Source of the DNA: Pseudoalteromonas sp. EB27 | GTDB taxonomy: Bacteria > Pseudomonadota > Gammaproteobacteria > Enterobacterales > Alteromonadaceae | NCBI RefSeq assembly: GCF_001974875.1 | Contig: NZ_MTQD01000001.1 | Location: 248,001-312,000 of the forward strand | DNA length: 64,000 bases | Reading direction: 5' to 3' | In this document: piece by piece, positions 27,628-36,540 of the stretch | Layout of the letters: each line of letters opens with the position of its first letter | Position numbering within the stretch: the stretch's first letter is position 1 | The notes under the pieces: model-generated | Told to the model about the DNA's origin: nothing | The model's input: the letters and a program-made list of their open reading frames with translations, nothing else | Database searches by the model: none | Translations under genes and position numbers: made by a program

Positions 27628-28127
27628 CAGGTCAGCAAGTACAATCCAGGTGTTTGTAAAAAGTCATGTTGAGATTGATGAATAACCTCAATCCCCGTTA
27701 CTTCATAGTTTTGTATCACCCCACTTTGCAATTGCAAAGTAAACGCCTCCCCCACTTTTGCGTTTTGTAAAAATGCAAAGTGGGTGTCGTTATGCCCTGC
27801 TATTAGCGCGCCTTTGTTGTTACCAAACTCTTTACCACCAAGCGCCCCTGCGGGTAAAAATTGGCTTGGCGCAAATGCTAAGTTACGCCCGCTTGCTCCT
27901 GCCAATACACTTAAAGTTTTATTGTGGCTTGGCCAATTAAGCTTTGCTGTCACGTAGCTGTCGGCGTAATACCAGGGTTTTACTTTGGTGCCAGATGATT
28001 TAAGCGCCTCTTGCCATGCTTGCTCAATTAATACTTGAGCAAGCCACGCTTTTGCCTGCATATAAGCGCCGTGCCCAAATAATCCAAGCCCAGCGATTAG
28101 TAAGCCCGCGCTTAGCCACTTTTTCAT
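27522..28127 (-). CDS. Class GN sortase (Gram-negative dedicated sortase)
   Basis: Membrane-anchored transpeptidase that cleaves the LPxT signal of the neighbouring target protein. One N-terminal membrane segment (about 5-24) is followed by the sortase barrel. The catalytic triad is visible as His112 (IAGHNDTHF), Cys167 (LLTCYPF) and Arg180 (TDLR). The 201 residues fit TIGR03784-type marine sortases. Its ATG overlaps the target gene's stop by 4 bases, so the two are translationally coupled. The last 35 codons overlap the convergent EamA gene. Confidence 0.93.
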   Translation of the reverse strand: MKKWLSAGLLIAGLGLFGHGAYMQAKAWLAQVLIEQAWQEALKSSGTKVKPWYYADSYVTAKLNWPSHNKTLSVLAGASGRNLAFAPSQFLPAGALGGKEFGNNKGALIAGHNDTHFAFLQNAKVGEAFTLQLQSGVIQNYEVTGIEVIHQSQHDFLQTPGLYLLTCYPFDSLASGTDLRLLVSAQISSPDSLSGISTTSS

Positions 28128-30142
28128 TTATGTTCCCTACTTAATTTAGGCCCTCGGTTTATTTTAAGCGCGCCAAATCCCAATAATAAAATACAGCCTA
28201 ACAATATGTGGAGCCTACTTTGCCCATCGGTTTGTGGTAAACGCATTGCCATACCTTGCGGTACTGCATTAGTAGCTTGCGCCGTTTGCTCTGCCACTTC
28301 TTTTGTTTGAGTTTGTTCAATCGCTATAAAAGCAGTAAAGGGGCTAAGTAATTGATGAGTAAGTGCAAGCTCCTGTACTTCATCTTTAACGGTACTTTGC
28401 TCGTTGTATAAAAGTAATGACTTAATTTTTTGGCGCGCCCACAGTTTTGCTATACCTTGAGCGCTTGAACTATTTTGTGTACTTAATCTAATACTTAAAG
28501 GCCCTTGTGCTGTTTGCCCAGCAAGTACCACACTTTTAGCATTATTAAGTTTTATAGCGACCATGATAGGCTCGCCAAAATATAAATCAGGTAGTGGTGA
28601 TGGCCAAAAATCTAAGCTGTTACCGCTTTCATCGCTTAGCGCCAAATTAGTAATCGCTGGATGTGCAAGCTTGTCAAACAATTGCTGCATTTTAGGTTGC
28701 ACCTCGCTTGTGCTGCCTATAAACGTAAATGAGCCTTTACCGATATCTGCCGCTCGGCGCATAAAAAAGCTGTTAGGTGCGCTGCCAATGCCCACTGTAA
28801 ATAAGCGGCTATCGCCTAATTCACTTTGAATATTTTTAAACAATGCGTCTTCATTGCTTACGCTGCCATCGGTTAAAAATACAACTTGGCGTACAAAACC
28901 ATCAAACTCGCTGCCATCAAGTACGGCATTAAGCGCACCTTGTATTTCTGTGCCGCCGTCGGCTTCTAGGCTATAAATAAATCGCTCTGCACGGCGTAAA
29001 TTAAAGTCGCTGGCTATAAATGGTTTATCGCTCATTGGAGTCACTATGTTATCAAAACCAATAATATTAAAGCTGTCGTCGCTATCAAGTAATGAAAGCG
29101 CATAAAACAACGCTTTTTTAGCTTGCTCCATAGATTGCCCGTGCATAGAGCCCGACGTATCAACGACAAATACCATTTCGCGAGGTAATCGCTGAGTTTG
29201 TGTAAAGTGATCCCCCGGTGGCATTAGCATAGCAAGCCCGTATCGATCACCATTTTCAAACTGCTGAGTGAAAAATGCAGCTTGGGCCTGCTCTTTTTGC
29301 AGCGGTTTAAACTCAAGTACAAAGTCGCGATTAACTGCATTTTCTTCATTTAACGCTATTTTATATTGCCCAAACGCAGTGTTTTTCACATCAATATTAT
29401 GAAATTTAGAATTGATATCCACCAGCTCTAAGCCAACGTCTATATCAATGTTTAAGCTAAATTTACTACTTGGTACGTTATCAGTTTGAGTGATGTTTTG
29501 AGTGCTGTAAACAGGGCTTAACCAGCCAGTTGGGAGTGGATTTGTATGCGCTTGGTGTTGAGTATTAACCTCAACCTCACCACTAATCGCGTGATAACGC
29601 GGTGTAATGGTAGTAGGAAATCTAATAGCGAATGTACCGCTGTTGTAATCAATTATTTCTTGATACTCAAGCTCAATAATTACCTGCTCACCAGGACCAA
29701 TATTCGCCACATTCGTAATAAACATATTGGCGCGTTGCTGGCGTACGAGTGCCGCTTGCTTGCCTGATTTTTTAGCCTCGTCGTATTTTTTTTCAGCCTC
29801 CACTTTTTTATCAATTTGGCCTTTAATAACTCGCTCACCTATACGCATCGTCATGGCATGTACGGCGCTTTCATCTGGCAATGGAAAAACGTAGCGCGCA
29901 TTAACTGCAAACGGATTTTCGTTTTGATAGGTTTGCGTTACTACAACATGATTAATCAGGCCGGTTAAGGTCATATTGGCATCGCTTTTTAATATTATTG
30001 CTGGCCCTGCTGGCGCACCATTGCTATCAAAAAGCTCTAACTTGGGTGATTGCGCATGGCTTTTAAAGCTCGCTAACAGCACAATCACTATGAATATAAA
30101 AATGCTTACTTTAGTAAGCATTTTGGTTGGTTTACTCAACAT
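28124..30142 (-). CDS. Marine sortase target protein (VIT-vWA domains, LPQTDG signal)
   Basis: Secreted surface or periplasmic protein that is the dedicated sortase substrate. Signal segment about 10-30; vault/inter-alpha-trypsin (VIT) domain about 35-170, including YVFPLPDESAVHAM; von Willebrand A domain about 315-490 with a metal-site DTSGSMHGQS. The C-terminal sorting signal is LPQTDG (635-640), then a hydrophobic segment and the basic tail KINRGPKLSREHK. This architecture is exactly that of the TIGR03788 family. Compared with canonical LPxTG, an Asp sits between Thr and Gly. It is between pdsO and the sortase, all on one strand. Confidence 0.93.
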   Translation of the reverse strand: MLSKPTKMLTKVSIFIFIVIVLLASFKSHAQSPKLELFDSNGAPAGPAIILKSDANMTLTGLINHVVVTQTYQNENPFAVNARYVFPLPDESAVHAMTMRIGERVIKGQIDKKVEAEKKYDEAKKSGKQAALVRQQRANMFITNVANIGPGEQVIIELEYQEIIDYNSGTFAIRFPTTITPRYHAISGEVEVNTQHQAHTNPLPTGWLSPVYSTQNITQTDNVPSSKFSLNIDIDVGLELVDINSKFHNIDVKNTAFGQYKIALNEENAVNRDFVLEFKPLQKEQAQAAFFTQQFENGDRYGLAMLMPPGDHFTQTQRLPREMVFVVDTSGSMHGQSMEQAKKALFYALSLLDSDDSFNIIGFDNIVTPMSDKPFIASDFNLRRAERFIYSLEADGGTEIQGALNAVLDGSEFDGFVRQVVFLTDGSVSNEDALFKNIQSELGDSRLFTVGIGSAPNSFFMRRAADIGKGSFTFIGSTSEVQPKMQQLFDKLAHPAITNLALSDESGNSLDFWPSPLPDLYFGEPIMVAIKLNNAKSVVLAGQTAQGPLSIRLSTQNSSSAQGIAKLWARQKIKSLLLYNEQSTVKDEVQELALTHQLLSPFTAFIAIEQTQTKEVAEQTAQATNAVPQGMAMRLPQTDGQSRLHILLGCILLLGFGALKINRGPKLSREHK

Positions 30143-30188
30143 AAAATCACTCCATCGAACGCTTAGCTTTACTTAGGTTCCGTTAGGT

Positions 30189-30920
30189 TTAGTTACTCGC
30201 CGTTTGGCCATTTACACTATTCATTGAGCGAGTGGTAAGCGTTACGCGTCTATCAAAAAAGTTGTCTTCCACCGTATTGCTGTTAGCCAATGTTTGCTGC
30301 TCGCCAAATGCCTGCGTGCTTAAGCGTTTGTGGCTCACGCCGTGTTTTATTAAATAGCTTTGCACGGCATTTACACGCGCTTTAGAAAGTAAAAGGTTAG
30401 CTTGCTCATCGCCGCGTTGATCGGCAAAGCCACTTAAATCAAGTGCGAGTTGTGGTTGGTTGTTTAACAAGGTAACCAGTTGATCTAACTGCAGCGCAAA
30501 ATGCGGGGCAATAACACTTGAACCTGTTTTAAATTGTACCGTCATCGCCAATAAGTTATTAATTTGAACTTGAGTTAACTGCTCATTTTGATTGGCAAGC
30601 ACTTCTAGCTGTTGCTCTAAGATATTATTGTGGTTAAGCACGTGTTGGTAATCGCTGGTTTTTTCTTTCATGACCGTAATAGCACGCTCTTGCTCTGCAA
30701 TTTTGTTATCAGCTACTTTTGAATCACCTATTAAGCCACCGGCAAATGCCCCAATAAACGCACCAATTGGCCCGCCTACTACGCCGCCAATAATAGCGCC
30801 TGCACCTAGCCCAATAGCCGTTTCTTTATGGGCTTCTTTTGATGGCGTGTTAGATGTTGAGGCAATTGCTGGAGTACAAAAACTAGCAACGAGTGTTAAT
30901 GCAATTAATGTCTTCTTCAT
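30189..30920 (-). CDS. pdsO: Sortase-system OmpA-family protein PdsO
   Basis: Third structural part of the dedicated sortase system (TIGR03789 type). A cleavable signal peptide (about 1-20) is followed by a glycine-zipper membrane hairpin (about 37-66, GLGAGAIIGGVVGG). A coiled coil (about 75-115) and a C-terminal OmpA/peptidoglycan-binding domain come next, with SGFADQRGDEQANLLLSKAR. It likely anchors to peptidoglycan near the target. It is the first gene of the pdsO-target-sortase operon (46-base gap to the target gene) and divergent from pdsR. The shared intergenic region carries four phased TGGCAA repeats. Confidence 0.9.
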   Translation of the reverse strand: MKKTLIALTLVASFCTPAIASTSNTPSKEAHKETAIGLGAGAIIGGVVGGPIGAFIGAFAGGLIGDSKVADNKIAEQERAITVMKEKTSDYQHVLNHNNILEQQLEVLANQNEQLTQVQINNLLAMTVQFKTGSSVIAPHFALQLDQLVTLLNNQPQLALDLSGFADQRGDEQANLLLSKARVNAVQSYLIKHGVSHKRLSTQAFGEQQTLANSNTVEDNFFDRRVTLTTRSMNSVNGQTASN

Positions 30921-30990
30921 GATTTGATCCTTAAACTTATCTTTAATTTGTGATGTTTTGTTTTGATGGACCTATTAAAACAAGCTCAAG

Positions 30991-31050
30991 TGGCAACAAA
31001 GGGGATCAAAAATGGCAAACTGCTGAGCAATTGTGGCAAAAAAATGGCAA
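30991..31050. promoter_or_regulatory. Phased TGGCAA repeats, candidate PdsR operator
   Basis: Four direct copies of TGGCAA start at 30991, 31013, 31034 and 31045. Spacings are 22, 21 and 11 bases, i.e. two, two and one helical turns, so all face the same side of the helix. OmpR-type regulators bind such direct repeats. The region lies between the divergent pdsO and pdsR starts and could serve both promoters. Confidence 0.6.
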
Positions 31051-31123
31051 TTGCCTTTTTAAGCGTACTTAGCTTAAAAACTTCGATATAGTGCACAGCA
31101 GAGCCGATAGGATAATGATTAAG

Positions 31124-31813
31124 ATGAAAAAAATAGCCATCGTTGAAGATGAACCCGCAATCCGCGAAAACTACATAGAAATGCTGAGCGCACAGGGCTA
31201 CCAAGTAAGTGGCTTTGCCGATCGCGCTTGCGCAGAAGCTGCATTTAAAAATGCCCTGCCCGATTTAGCCATAGTTGATATTGGCCTAGCCCATGAAATA
31301 GATGGTGGTTTTTTACTGTGCCAAACATTGCGATCGCTTTCTAAAACACTGCCTATTATTTTTTTAACCGCCCGCGATAGCGAAATAGATACCGTATGCG
31401 GCCTGCGCATGGGCGCCGACGACTACCTAACGAAAGACATAAGCTTGGCTCACTTGGCTGCACGTATTGGTGCGCTGTTTCGCCGAATGGAAGCACTTGA
31501 GCAACCCGCTGATGCAAACGCACTCATAACACGCGGGCAATTAACGCTCGACACACAACGTATGCAGGTATTTTGGCAACAACAATTAGTTGATTTAACC
31601 GTAACCGAATTTTGGATGCTGCATTCACTCGCCCAGCGACCAGGCCATGTTAAAAGCCGTAACGAATTAATGAGCGATGCTAAAATTTATGTAGACGACA
31701 GCACCATTACTTCACACGTAAAACGTATCCGTAAAAAGTTTATAGCACTCGACAGCGCCTTTGATTGCATAGATACCGTGTATGGCATGGGCTATCGGTG
31801 GGAACAACACTAA
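31124..31813 (+). CDS. pdsR: Sortase-system response regulator PdsR (OmpR type)
   Basis: DNA-binding response regulator of the dedicated sortase system (TIGR03787 type). Receiver about 1-120 with the acidic pair in IVEDEP, phospho-acceptor Asp52 (AIVDIGL), conserved Thr in FLTARDS and Lys in LTKD. A winged-helix OmpR domain occupies about 135-228. The frame opens at GTG 31091 and has ATG codons at 31115 and 31124; AGGA at 31109-31112 favours 31124, giving MKKIAIVEDEP and 229 residues. Its TAA overlaps the ATG of pdsS (TAATG), so kinase and regulator are coupled. Confidence 0.92.
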   Translation: MKKIAIVEDEPAIRENYIEMLSAQGYQVSGFADRACAEAAFKNALPDLAIVDIGLAHEIDGGFLLCQTLRSLSKTLPIIFLTARDSEIDTVCGLRMGADDYLTKDISLAHLAARIGALFRRMEALEQPADANALITRGQLTLDTQRMQVFWQQQLVDLTVTEFWMLHSLAQRPGHVKSRNELMSDAKIYVDDSTITSHVKRIRKKFIALDSAFDCIDTVYGMGYRWEQH

Positions 31814-33951
31814 TGCTACGATTTGGTCTGCGCAGTAAATTTATATTACTTTCATGTTTTTTGTTTTTGCTGCCGTGGCTTGGCTACGAGTACGTATGGG
31901 AAATGGAAAAGTTTTTACGCCAAGGCCAAGAAAAAACCCTCGTAGGCACTACTCGCGCACTTGCTACTGCACTACATGAGCGCCCCGCATTATTTGACGA
32001 GCAAACCAACTTTTTAGACCAAGTAGTAAAAGGCCGCGATTTATACGCTTATAATCTTAAAAATCCTATTCAGCTCGACGGTAAACTTAACGATTGGGAC
32101 AACTACCAACCGCTATTTTGGCATTACGACAAGCGCTACTTACAAAAAACAGATAACAAACATCAAGCCAGTGACTTATCGTTTGATCATATGGTGGGAA
32201 AGTTTGATAACTACTTATACGCCGTATTTAAAGTCACCGACAATACCCTTATTTATCGCGCTAAAAATAGCTTAAGCATTACTAATAACGATTATTTACA
32301 AATTGGCCTAAAAACGCCTGACGGCCAGTTTAACACTTACATTATTGCGCCACGCCAAAACGGCTGGGTTAATGCGTTTGATGCAAAAACCAAAGCCCCT
32401 TTTACTAAAATCCAGGGCTATTTTGAAAGTACCGAATCTGGTTATAACGTAGAGCTGCGTTTTCCTATTAACATGCTGGGCAACAAACTTGGCTTTGCCA
32501 TTGTTGATGTTGATAATAAAGAGGCACAGCTAGAGCCTAAAATAATGTCGACCTCAAACTTAAATAACCCAAACGATTTAGGCTCAGTACTCGTACCTTC
32601 CCCAGAAATTAGCCGTATTTTAAAAGGCATGGGCCACAGTGGTAGCCGCATTTGGGTAGTTGATAACCATCATCGTGTACTTGCACAATCGGGTACTATT
32701 CAAAATGCAGATGGCGTATGGGCTGATGGGCTTGCTAACCAAGCACCTAAAACTTGGTGGCAGCGCTTTGAGCAAAATTACTTGCACCCACTTTACTATA
32801 AAATATTAACGCGCCCCGAAAATGAGTTTTTAGATACCCTGCACGATGTAGCTTCTATGCAGGGCACACATTTAGCTAAAGCATTAAAAGGGCAACCAGC
32901 ATCGTCTTGGCGATTAACACCCGACAGCAAAGCTGTTATTTTATCGGCCGCTTACCCTATTTGGATCCAAGACCAAGTAATTGGTGCAGTAATAGCAGAG
33001 GAAACCACTAACGGCGTACGTACGCTACGTAATAAATCGCTCGAAAAACTGTTCAACGTTATTTTAGCCGTAATGCTAATTGGTACTGTCACCTTGTTCT
33101 TTTTTGCCTCGCGTATATCGAACCGAATTAGGCGACTGCGCGATACAGCTGAACAAGCAATTGATGCACAAGGGCGTGTTACCGGCAGTATTAATTACAG
33201 CGATGCTAACGATGAAATTGGCGATCTGTCTCGTAGTTTTTCAAACATTGTTAGTCGACTTGGTGGCTATACCGATTACTTAGAAAATATGTCGTCGCGA
33301 TTATCACACGAGCTGCGCACGCCGGTTGCCGTAGTACGCTCGTCACTCGAGAACTTACAAAGCTTGCCGCAAAACGAGCTGAGCCAAAAATATCTCGATC
33401 GCGCCAGCGAAGGCGTTGAACGCTTGGGTAAAATAATAACCACCATGAGCGAAGCCACTCGCCTTGAACAAAGTATTCAAAGCAACGAACCTGAGCCTTT
33501 TGATTTACAAAAAGTAATAAATGGCTGCATGCAGGGCTATCAGCTTACTTACCCACACCAGCTATTTACGCTTGATGTATGCCAAAACAAATTACCTATG
33601 CAAGGTGCACCGGAGTTTATAGCTCAGCTACTTGATAAGCTTATTAATAACGCGCTGGAGTTTAGTGAAGCCAATACGGCTATTAATGTAGGCCTTAAGC
33701 AGAGCGAAAATAAAGCAATATTAACAGTGAGTAACACAGGCCCCGCGTTACCCGAAGGATTAACTGAGCATATTTTTGACTCTATGGTGTCGGTACGTAG
33801 CCAGCAAATGCAGCAACAGCCACATTTGGGGTTAGGTCTTTATATTGTAAGGCTGGTGTGCGACTACCATAAAGGCAGTGTAACAGCGCAAAATGACGAG
33901 CAAGGTGATGGTGTCGTATTTACCGTAACGCTGCCGTTAGCTAATAGTTAG
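31813..33951 (+). CDS. pdsS: Sortase-system histidine kinase PdsS
   Basis: Membrane sensor kinase paired with PdsR (TIGR03785 type). Membrane segments lie near residues 8-26 and about 415-435. The large extracytoplasmic region between them contains a CBM9-like sugar-binding segment (about 75-240: PIQLDGKLNDWD, LYAVFKVTDN, GYNVELRFPINML). HAMP, HisKA with LSHELRTPVAVVRS, and an ATPase domain with N box INNALEFSE and LGLGLYIVR follow. The true start is the ATG at 31813, overlapping the pdsR stop, not the upstream frame start at 31765. It may sense a glycan or cell-wall cue, inferred from the sensor fold. Confidence 0.92.
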   Translation: MLRFGLRSKFILLSCFLFLLPWLGYEYVWEMEKFLRQGQEKTLVGTTRALATALHERPALFDEQTNFLDQVVKGRDLYAYNLKNPIQLDGKLNDWDNYQPLFWHYDKRYLQKTDNKHQASDLSFDHMVGKFDNYLYAVFKVTDNTLIYRAKNSLSITNNDYLQIGLKTPDGQFNTYIIAPRQNGWVNAFDAKTKAPFTKIQGYFESTESGYNVELRFPINMLGNKLGFAIVDVDNKEAQLEPKIMSTSNLNNPNDLGSVLVPSPEISRILKGMGHSGSRIWVVDNHHRVLAQSGTIQNADGVWADGLANQAPKTWWQRFEQNYLHPLYYKILTRPENEFLDTLHDVASMQGTHLAKALKGQPASSWRLTPDSKAVILSAAYPIWIQDQVIGAVIAEETTNGVRTLRNKSLEKLFNVILAVMLIGTVTLFFFASRISNRIRRLRDTAEQAIDAQGRVTGSINYSDANDEIGDLSRSFSNIVSRLGGYTDYLENMSSRLSHELRTPVAVVRSSLENLQSLPQNELSQKYLDRASEGVERLGKIITTMSEATRLEQSIQSNEPEPFDLQKVINGCMQGYQLTYPHQLFTLDVCQNKLPMQGAPEFIAQLLDKLINNALEFSEANTAINVGLKQSENKAILTVSNTGPALPEGLTEHIFDSMVSVRSQQMQQQPHLGLGLYIVRLVCDYHKGSVTAQNDEQGDGVVFTVTLPLANS

Positions 33952-34232
33952 AGCTGTATTTATACCGTTATATTTGTACCGTTATATTTATAGCTACAGC
34001 ATTATATGCAAATAGTAATTACGCAATAAATTAAATTCAGCTGTATATTTTTAGTTAAAAATAGTTATTTTAATTTACCTTAACTCCATATAAATTAACA
34101 AATAAACCCCTCTCACCCCTCAAAACCTGCCAGTTACAATTTAGTACAACTTCAAATGTAACTATTCACTTTTAATTCAGTCGAATGACCATACCCTACA
34201 TCATATTAAAGTATTAAATTGAAGGAATACTC

Positions 34233-34397
34233 ATGAAACCATCACTAGAGCGTGAAGAACTAGACTTTATTTTTGACTTATACAGGCCCTCTAAAAAACC
34301 GGAGTCTGAAAATGTAAAACCTAAAAGTACAAACTACAAAGAACTAAGAAAGCACGACGCGACTAAAAACCAAGGCGTATCGCACTATTTAGTCTAA
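34233..34397 (+). CDS. Small hypothetical protein (54 aa)
   Basis: Short ORF with a strong GAAGGA ribosome-binding site 6 bases before the ATG. The product is soluble and highly charged: an acidic N-terminal helix (LEREELDFIFDLYRP), then a Lys-rich stretch. No family recognised. Its stop is 2 bases from the convergent cca stop, a tight fit that supports it being real. The 33952-34232 stretch before it is AT-rich, with a short tandem TACCGTTATATTT duplication at about 33965-33990 and otherwise nothing I can name. Confidence 0.6.
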   Translation: MKPSLEREELDFIFDLYRPSKKPESENVKPKSTNYKELRKHDATKNQGVSHYLV

Positions 34398-34399
34398 TT

Positions 34400-35653
34400 T
34401 TATTGCGCTTGGGATTTCTCATGTTCTAAAAATGCTTTAATGCAGTTTATTTCTGCAAGTTTTACTTCTTCGCCTATTTCAGGGCCTTTTTTGCCATTTT
34501 TAAGTGCATTTTGCACTACTTGCTTCTTATCCATTTTTTGCAGTTCAGTATGAATTGCTCGCAGCTTAGCTGCTTGCGGATATGGCTTATCTACCAGTGT
34601 TTCACCACGCCCTTGTGCATCGCATTGGCATGCTTGGGTAAACGCTATAAAACGTTCTGGGTGTACCAACGCATTTAAGTTAGTCACTATTAGCTTGTGA
34701 ATAGTTTGCGGCCTTAACTGATCAATCGTGTGGCAAAGGGTATGATTATCACTGGTGAGTACACCAACATCGCGAAAACGATTAGGCACTTTTAAGCGCT
34801 CACAAAACGCCTCAATAACTGCAACACCTTCGCGTTCGTGCCCACGTAGGTTTCCATACTTTTTAAAACTAAGCGCTTTTCCAAAATCATGGGTTAGTGC
34901 AGCAAAACGTGCTTCCAAGTTAAAATTTAAATCGGCAGCACGCCTAAGTACCAGCATAGTATGTACAAATACATCCCCTTCAGGATGATGGTTTGCTGGT
35001 TGCGGTACATTAACCATGCGCTCAAGCTCTGGAAAAATACCTAAGCCTTGCAGTGCTTCAAAATAAAGCTCAGGGTACTTTTCACCCAGTGCTTTTTCGG
35101 TTTCAAGCCACACGCGCTCTGGTACTAAATGATTTAGCTCACCTTTATTTTTAAGCTCACGCATTAGTGCATACGTACTTGGGTGAATACGCCAATCACT
35201 GCCATAGCGCGCTAAAAAACGGGCAATACGCAGTACTCGAACAGGGTCTTCTACAAATGCCTCAGTGGTGTGGCGCAGTGTTTTATTTTGTAAGTCAGTT
35301 TGGCCATTAAACGGGTCAATAATATTACCGTGTTCATCAAGCGCCATTGAATTTATGGTTAAATCACGCCTTGCTAAATCTTCTTCTAGCGTTACAGTTG
35401 GGCTGGCATCAACCACAAAGCCAGTATAGCCTTTGCCACTTTTACGCTCCGTGCGCCCTAGTGCATATTCTTCTTTTGTTTTTGGGTGTAAGTAAACCGG
35501 AAAATCGCTACCTATTGGTACAAAACCTAGCGACTGCATTGTTTCTGGCGTTTCACCAATCACTACATAATCGTTATCTTTTGATTTTATATTTAGCAGC
35601 TTGTCGCGAACTGCCCCACCAACGAGGTAAACTTGTTTTAAGTTACTTTTCAC
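34400..35653 (-). CDS. cca: Multifunctional CCA tRNA nucleotidyltransferase
   Basis: Adds or repairs the 3' CCA of tRNAs. The class II nucleotidyltransferase head shows YLVGGAVRDKLL, KDNDYVVIGE and RRDLTINSMA. The neck carries EDPVRVLRIARFLARY, followed by an HD phosphohydrolase domain with THDFGK. This is the gammaproteobacterial form with extra phosphatase and phosphodiesterase activity. The 417 residues match. It stands alone on the minus strand between two small plus-strand genes. Confidence 0.96.
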   Translation of the reverse strand: MKSNLKQVYLVGGAVRDKLLNIKSKDNDYVVIGETPETMQSLGFVPIGSDFPVYLHPKTKEEYALGRTERKSGKGYTGFVVDASPTVTLEEDLARRDLTINSMALDEHGNIIDPFNGQTDLQNKTLRHTTEAFVEDPVRVLRIARFLARYGSDWRIHPSTYALMRELKNKGELNHLVPERVWLETEKALGEKYPELYFEALQGLGIFPELERMVNVPQPANHHPEGDVFVHTMLVLRRAADLNFNLEARFAALTHDFGKALSFKKYGNLRGHEREGVAVIEAFCERLKVPNRFRDVGVLTSDNHTLCHTIDQLRPQTIHKLIVTNLNALVHPERFIAFTQACQCDAQGRGETLVDKPYPQAAKLRAIHTELQKMDKKQVVQNALKNGKKGPEIGEEVKLAEINCIKAFLEHEKSQAQ

Positions 35654-35785
35654 TTTATTCCCATAAACATTAATAAAATTGTTTGATGTTAATCATAACA
35701 TTAATTAAAAAATTCTGCGGTGTTTGCCAAGCTCAAGTAAGCTCATTACAATGGCGCATTATTTTCAGCTATAGCCTCACAATTA

Positions 35786-36013
35786 ATGAAAAACCATTCA
35801 TCAAAAAAAGAACTTATGTTACTACCCATTTTATTAATGGTTATTTTAATGTGTGTGGCGGGTCACTTTTTACTACAAGCAAATTTTCAAGACAGTAATA
35901 TGGTTGAATACATGTTAGCAGCACTGCCGTTTGCTATGTTTGGATTGGTTATTGTGGCGTTTAAAATGGCGGCTAAAAGCGAAAAGGATGAACAAAACGA
36001 GCAGGACTCTTAA
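35786..36013 (+). CDS. Small two-TM membrane protein (75 aa)
   Basis: Two hydrophobic segments, about 11-31 (MLLPILLMVILMCVAGHFLL) and 40-61, with a short loop, and a charged C-terminal tail (KSEKDEQNEQDS). No family recognised. The start could be the ATG at 35786 or the one at 35816 just before the first segment. A terminator hairpin containing the stop codon follows directly, supporting an independently transcribed mini-gene. It is convergent with the glrR operon. Confidence 0.6.
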   Translation: MKNHSSKKELMLLPILLMVILMCVAGHFLLQANFQDSNMVEYMLAALPFAMFGLVIVAFKMAAKSEKDEQNEQDS

Positions 36014-36024
36014 TCCTGCTTTTT
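36000..36024 (+). terminator. Terminator overlapping the end of the 75-aa gene
   Basis: Stem AGCAGGA / TCCTGCT with loop CTCTTAA, followed by a T run. The TAA stop of the small membrane protein lies in the loop. Confidence 0.75.
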
Positions 36025-36031
36025 GGCTAAT

Positions 36032-36532
36032 TTAAAGTACGTGGTAGCCAAACCAGTCTGGCTTTATCGGCTGCGATATACCGCTGGGCGTGAGTTTAAT
36101 GTTTAGCTGGCTATCGAGTAAATCAATGGCAAAGCAATCGTCTACGTCATGTAAATCATCTTTATGAATATGGCTAAGGCCTGCAAGTAAATCGTTTTTA
36201 GCACGCTCTTTAGCTTCATGGCTACTACTTGCAACATACAACGCAAAGTCGTGTTGCTCAGCCATAGAATCACTTCTGTAAGCGCCTAAATTTACAAAAT
36301 AGAGTTGTTTATTTTGCTCCACATAGCTATCGACTACTTCTACTTTAAAGCCATCAATATGATTAATTGCCATGTAACTATCCATGTGAACACTACTTCT
36401 GTCGCCTACCCACTGGCTTTTTAACTTTGAGTAGGTTTGCTCTATATTCTCCCCTACAACAAAACGAATATCATGCATTTCAATGTGGCAACCTCGAATC
36501 CGGCCACCTAAATAAACCATAAATAACTGCAT
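36032..36532 (-). CDS. DUF1543 domain protein
   Basis: Matches DUF1543, a widespread bacterial family without assigned function. The N-terminal LFMVYLGG and CHIEMHDIRFVVG motifs are characteristic, and the same fold recurs in the second half (LYFVNLGAY...EQHDFALYVA). Together these suggest two copies of a small alpha/beta unit in 166 residues. No signal peptide or membrane segment. It is the last gene of the glrK-qseG-glrR transcript with only an 8-base gap after glrR; a link to that system is by position only. Confidence 0.75.
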   Translation of the reverse strand: MQLFMVYLGGRIRGCHIEMHDIRFVVGENIEQTYSKLKSQWVGDRSSVHMDSYMAINHIDGFKVEVVDSYVEQNKQLYFVNLGAYRSDSMAEQHDFALYVASSSHEAKERAKNDLLAGLSHIHKDDLHDVDDCFAIDLLDSQLNIKLTPSGISQPIKPDWFGYHVL

Positions 36533-36540
36533 GCTTTTCC

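Noticed and set aside
31765-31812. 16-codon N-terminal extension of pdsS
   Set aside because: The TAATG overlap with pdsR and the membrane-helix start MLRFGLRSK indicate the ATG at 31813.
33961-33995. Short tandem repeat TACCGTTATATTT after pdsS
   Set aside because: Only two copies in AT-rich DNA, without flanking structure; no support for a function.
35683-35898. 71-residue plus-strand ORF before the 75-residue membrane protein
   Set aside because: Overlaps the better ORF in another frame and lacks a membrane or domain pattern; probably a shadow.
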